Assembly: GCF_001006045.1 (NCBI RefSeq)
Contig: NZ_CP011267.1
Span: 1 to 64,000, forward strand
Direction of reading: 5' to 3'
DNA: 64,000 nt
Source: Geoglobus ahangari
GTDB lineage: Archaea; Halobacteriota; Archaeoglobi; Archaeoglobales; Archaeoglobaceae
The position numbers and the translations under genes were made by a program. Position 1 is the stretch's first letter. Each line of letters starts with the position of its first letter. The notes under the pieces are model-generated. The model was not told the DNA's origin, did no database searches, and worked only from the letters and a program-made list of their open reading frames with translations. Below, in pieces: positions 62,265-64,000 of the stretch.

Positions 62265-62723
62265 CTACACCTCCTCTTCATCAGTCTTTTCGAGAATTCT
62301 CACATTATCCGCCTTAACGGTGACGGGAATCGGAACCACGGCCTCCAGAAGCTCGACGGTGATCTCGTTCTTGGCCTCGTCAACCCTTTTGACGATGGCA
62401 AGCTCACCCTTGAAGGGGCCGCTTATGATCTCAACCTTGTAGCCCTCCCTTATCTGCTCCGCAGCCTTCTTAGGCTTGAGGAAGTGCTCTATCTCAGCAA
62501 GACTCGTCTCACCCTTCACCAGCCCCTTGACGTGCGGAACCCCCTTTATCGCGTTCACTATGTCCTCGTTGCTCTCGGCCTCGACAATGATGTACCCCTT
62601 TATCTCCTTAGGGGCGAGGATGGAGTACAGCCTTATGCCCCTCTTCTTCACTCCCGCAGCCATCAGGTTGGCCACTATCCTCTCCTGATTGGCCGTGGTC
62701 TTGACTATGAAGTACCTGCTCAT
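62265..62723 (-). CDS. spt5: Transcription elongation factor Spt5 (NusG homologue)
   Basis: 152 residues: NGN domain with FIVKTTANQERIVANLM and LAPKEIKGYIIVEAES, then the KOW domain GYKVEIISGPFKGELAIVKR. With Spt4 it clamps RNA polymerase for processivity. The start overlaps the secE stop. Confidence 0.96.
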   Translation of the reverse strand: MSRYFIVKTTANQERIVANLMAAGVKKRGIRLYSILAPKEIKGYIIVEAESNEDIVNAIKGVPHVKGLVKGETSLAEIEHFLKPKKAAEQIREGYKVEIISGPFKGELAIVKRVDEAKNEITVELLEAVVPIPVTVKADNVRILEKTDEEEV

Positions 62724-62893
62724 TTCAGAGCCCCCGGAAGAACGTCCATCAAAAGGTAGATGAAGAAGCCTATCAGCCCTATGACGAACATTACCGCCAC
62801 AGCCACCTTTGTCGTGGTGACGAACTCCTCCCTGTCGGGTTTTCTCGTCATTCTGAGGATGTTTATGTAATCCTTAAGCTTGTCGCTGATCAT
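62720..62893 (-). CDS. secE: Preprotein translocase subunit SecE (Sec61-gamma)
   Basis: 57-residue single-pass protein: amphipathic helix MISDKLKDYINILRMTRKPD, then EEFVTTTK and a transmembrane helix VAVAVMFVIGLIGFFIYLLM. This is the compact archaeal SecE. The position between ftsZ and spt5 is the conserved euryarchaeal order, and its stop overlaps the spt5 start (ATGA). Confidence 0.95.
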   Translation of the reverse strand: MISDKLKDYINILRMTRKPDREEFVTTTKVAVAVMFVIGLIGFFIYLLMDVLPGALK

Positions 62894-62926
62894 AGCCCTG
62901 CCTAACCATTATCGGTTTTTAAAGAT

Positions 62927-64000
62927 TTACCTCACGAAGTCTATTCCGTACCTCTTGGTTATCGCCGGCCCCTTCCTGCCGAATATCTGCGGAGACTTCA
63001 CGCCCGTGACTATGACCAGCGTCCTTATCGTGTTCTCGAGGGACGGGTCGATCATGGCACCCCAGATTATCCTCGCATCTGGGTCGATCTTGCTGTAGAT
63101 CTCCTCGACTATGCTCTCCGCCTCCTCTATGGTCATGTCTGGCCCGCCGGTTACGTTGACAAGCGCAGCCTTTGCTCCGGTAATGTCCACGTCGAGCAGC
63201 GGGCTCTTGAGTGCCTTCCTGACGCTCTCAGATGCCTTGTCCTCACCGCTCGCCTCTCCGAGGCCAATCATCGCCACTCCGCCCTTCTCCATGACCGTTC
63301 TGACGTCGGCAAAGTCGAGGTTGATCAGCGCCGGCTTGGTTATCAGCTCCGTTATGCCCTTCACCGCCCTCATCAGCACCTCATCCGCGACCTTAAACGC
63401 GAGCTGCATTGGGTAGTTGGGCACAACCTCGAGCAGCCTGTCGTTGGGTATGACTATCACCGTGTCCGTGACCTCCCTAAGCCTCTCAAGCCCAGCTTCA
63501 GCATTTGCCCTCCTTATCGCACCCTCGGCAGAGAACGGCAGCGTGACGACTGCGATGGTCAAAGCACCCGCATCCTGAGCAGCCTCGGCAACCACGGGAG
63601 CCGCTCCGGTTCCTGTACCACCGCCAAGACCGCAGGTTATGAAAACAAGGTCGGAGCCTTCAAGCAGTGCCCTTATCTCCTCCTCGTTCTCCTTGGCAGC
63701 CTCCTCACCAACCTGCGGAAGGCTTCCGGCTCCAAGCCCCCTCGTCCTCTTCTTGCCGATCAGAATTCTCTTGTCGGCCTTGGTGTAGTACAGGTGCTGC
63801 ACGTCAGTGTTTATTGCGATCAGCTCCGCGCCCTCTATACCCTCCTCGAACATTCTCGTTATTGTGTTGCATCCACTTCCCCCAACTCCAACGACCCTAA
63901 TGACGGTCTTCAGCTCGTGAAGCATCTGCAGAATTTCGTCATCCTCATCCTCCCGCGTAAAAGCTCTCCTCTCCTCGTTGGCCCTCTTAATTGCCTCCCT
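62927..64000 (-). CDS. ftsZ: Cell division protein FtsZ (5' end beyond window)
   Basis: Tubulin-like GTPase. At least 357 codons are in the window, and the frame is still open at the edge ([12 protein letters not shown] then [14 protein letters not shown]), without a start codon beyond the internal ATG 63925. So the true start lies past 64000. GTP-binding T1 [10 protein letters not shown], signature loop [16 protein letters not shown], and T7 [10 protein letters not shown] are intact. This is an archaeal FtsZ with the usual acidic N-terminal extension. It is 33 nt upstream of secE. Confidence 0.96.
   Translation of the reverse strand, partial: REAIKRANEERRAFTREDEDDEILQMLHELKTVIRVVGVGGSGCNTITRMFEEGIEGAELIAINTDVQHLYYTKADKRILIGKKRTRGLGAGSLPQVGEEAAKENEEEIRALLEGSDLVFITCGLGGGTGTGAAPVVAEAAQDAGALTIAVVTLPFSAEGAIRRANAEAGLERLREVTDTVIVIPNDRLLEVVPNYPMQLAFKVADEVLMRAVKGITELITKPALINLDFADVRTVMEKGGVAMIGLGEASGEDKASESVRKALKSPLLDVDITGAKAALVNVTGGPDMTIEEAESIVEEIYSKIDPDARIIWGAMIDPSLENTIRTLVIVTGVKSPQIFGRKGPAITKRYGIDFVR

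Noticed and set aside
1-64000. CRISPR arrays, rRNA genes or complete insertion sequences
   Set aside because: No regularly spaced repeats, rRNA segments or intact transposase genes are visible in the window.

Overview
This window looks like a chromosome segment of a hyperthermophilic euryarchaeon of the order Archaeoglobales, and the GC-rich coding regions fit Geoglobus best. The genus is an inference. The domain is secure: there is an MCM helicase, aIF2-gamma, aRF1, SRP19, Spt5, Sec61-gamma, archaeal FtsZ, class I LysRS, archaeal isoprenoid enzymes (type 2 IPP isomerase, GGPP synthase) and a DtxR-controlled Feo system. Many genes have a TATA box about 25 nt before the start codon and no Shine-Dalgarno sequence, which suggests leaderless transcripts.

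Layout. 1-5.0 kb: threonine synthase with a MoaD/E1-like/TusA sulfur-carrier set, a broken HEPN-MNT pair, and ilvD. 5.0-9.4 kb: AT-rich accessory genes (HNH nuclease, a PHP-SMC ATPase resembling the Ppl defence protein with two frameshifts) around a TatD-like hydrolase. 9.4-16.4 kb: housekeeping (tRNA methyltransferase, srp19, hisE, CBS-ParB protein, multiheme c-type lipoprotein, phosphoribosyltransferase, MTA phosphorylase, aminotransferase). 16.4-22.0 kb: tRNA-Thr followed by an AT-rich integrated element with a broken integrase that reads out of the tRNA. The element also carries small DNA-binding and zinc-ribbon proteins, a Hjc-like nuclease, membrane proteins, a repeated 15-bp dyad and two GC-rich 62-nt hairpins. 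22-30.5 kb: DMT transporter (5' frameshift), NifX-like protein, M20 deacylase, a membrane-anchored winged-helix protein, tRNA-Ser, feoA-dtxR-feoB, mdh and a LutB-like protein. 30.5-40.3 kb: pdxST and many archaeal conserved hypotheticals, including a CDIN1-like TPD protein, an HPS-RraA fusion and a thymidylate-synthase-like protein with two TS-like segments. 40.3-48.8 kb: tRNA-Gly, uracil salvage, isoprenoid genes, gltX, mcm. 48.8-64 kb: information processing (argS, aRF1, lysS, ncsA/ttuA, aIF2-gamma, L11, Spt5, SecE, FtsZ), uppS, a site-2 protease and small enzymes.

Main discovery. The element carries two copies of a 62-nt sequence (20336-20397 on +, 21192-21253 on -) that fold into the same three-way junction. 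They differ at 17 positions. Twelve of these form six compensated base pairs, one is G-U versus A-U, and the remaining four lie in loops or a bulge. Each copy ends exactly 12 nt before an ATG. This is strong internal evidence for a conserved structured 5'-leader RNA, and I do not recognise its class.

Caveat. Many genes in the AT-rich parts carry single-base frameshifts, several in A/T runs, while the GC-rich host genes are almost all intact. This could be real decay of accessory DNA or base-calling errors in homopolymers. The sequence alone does not decide.
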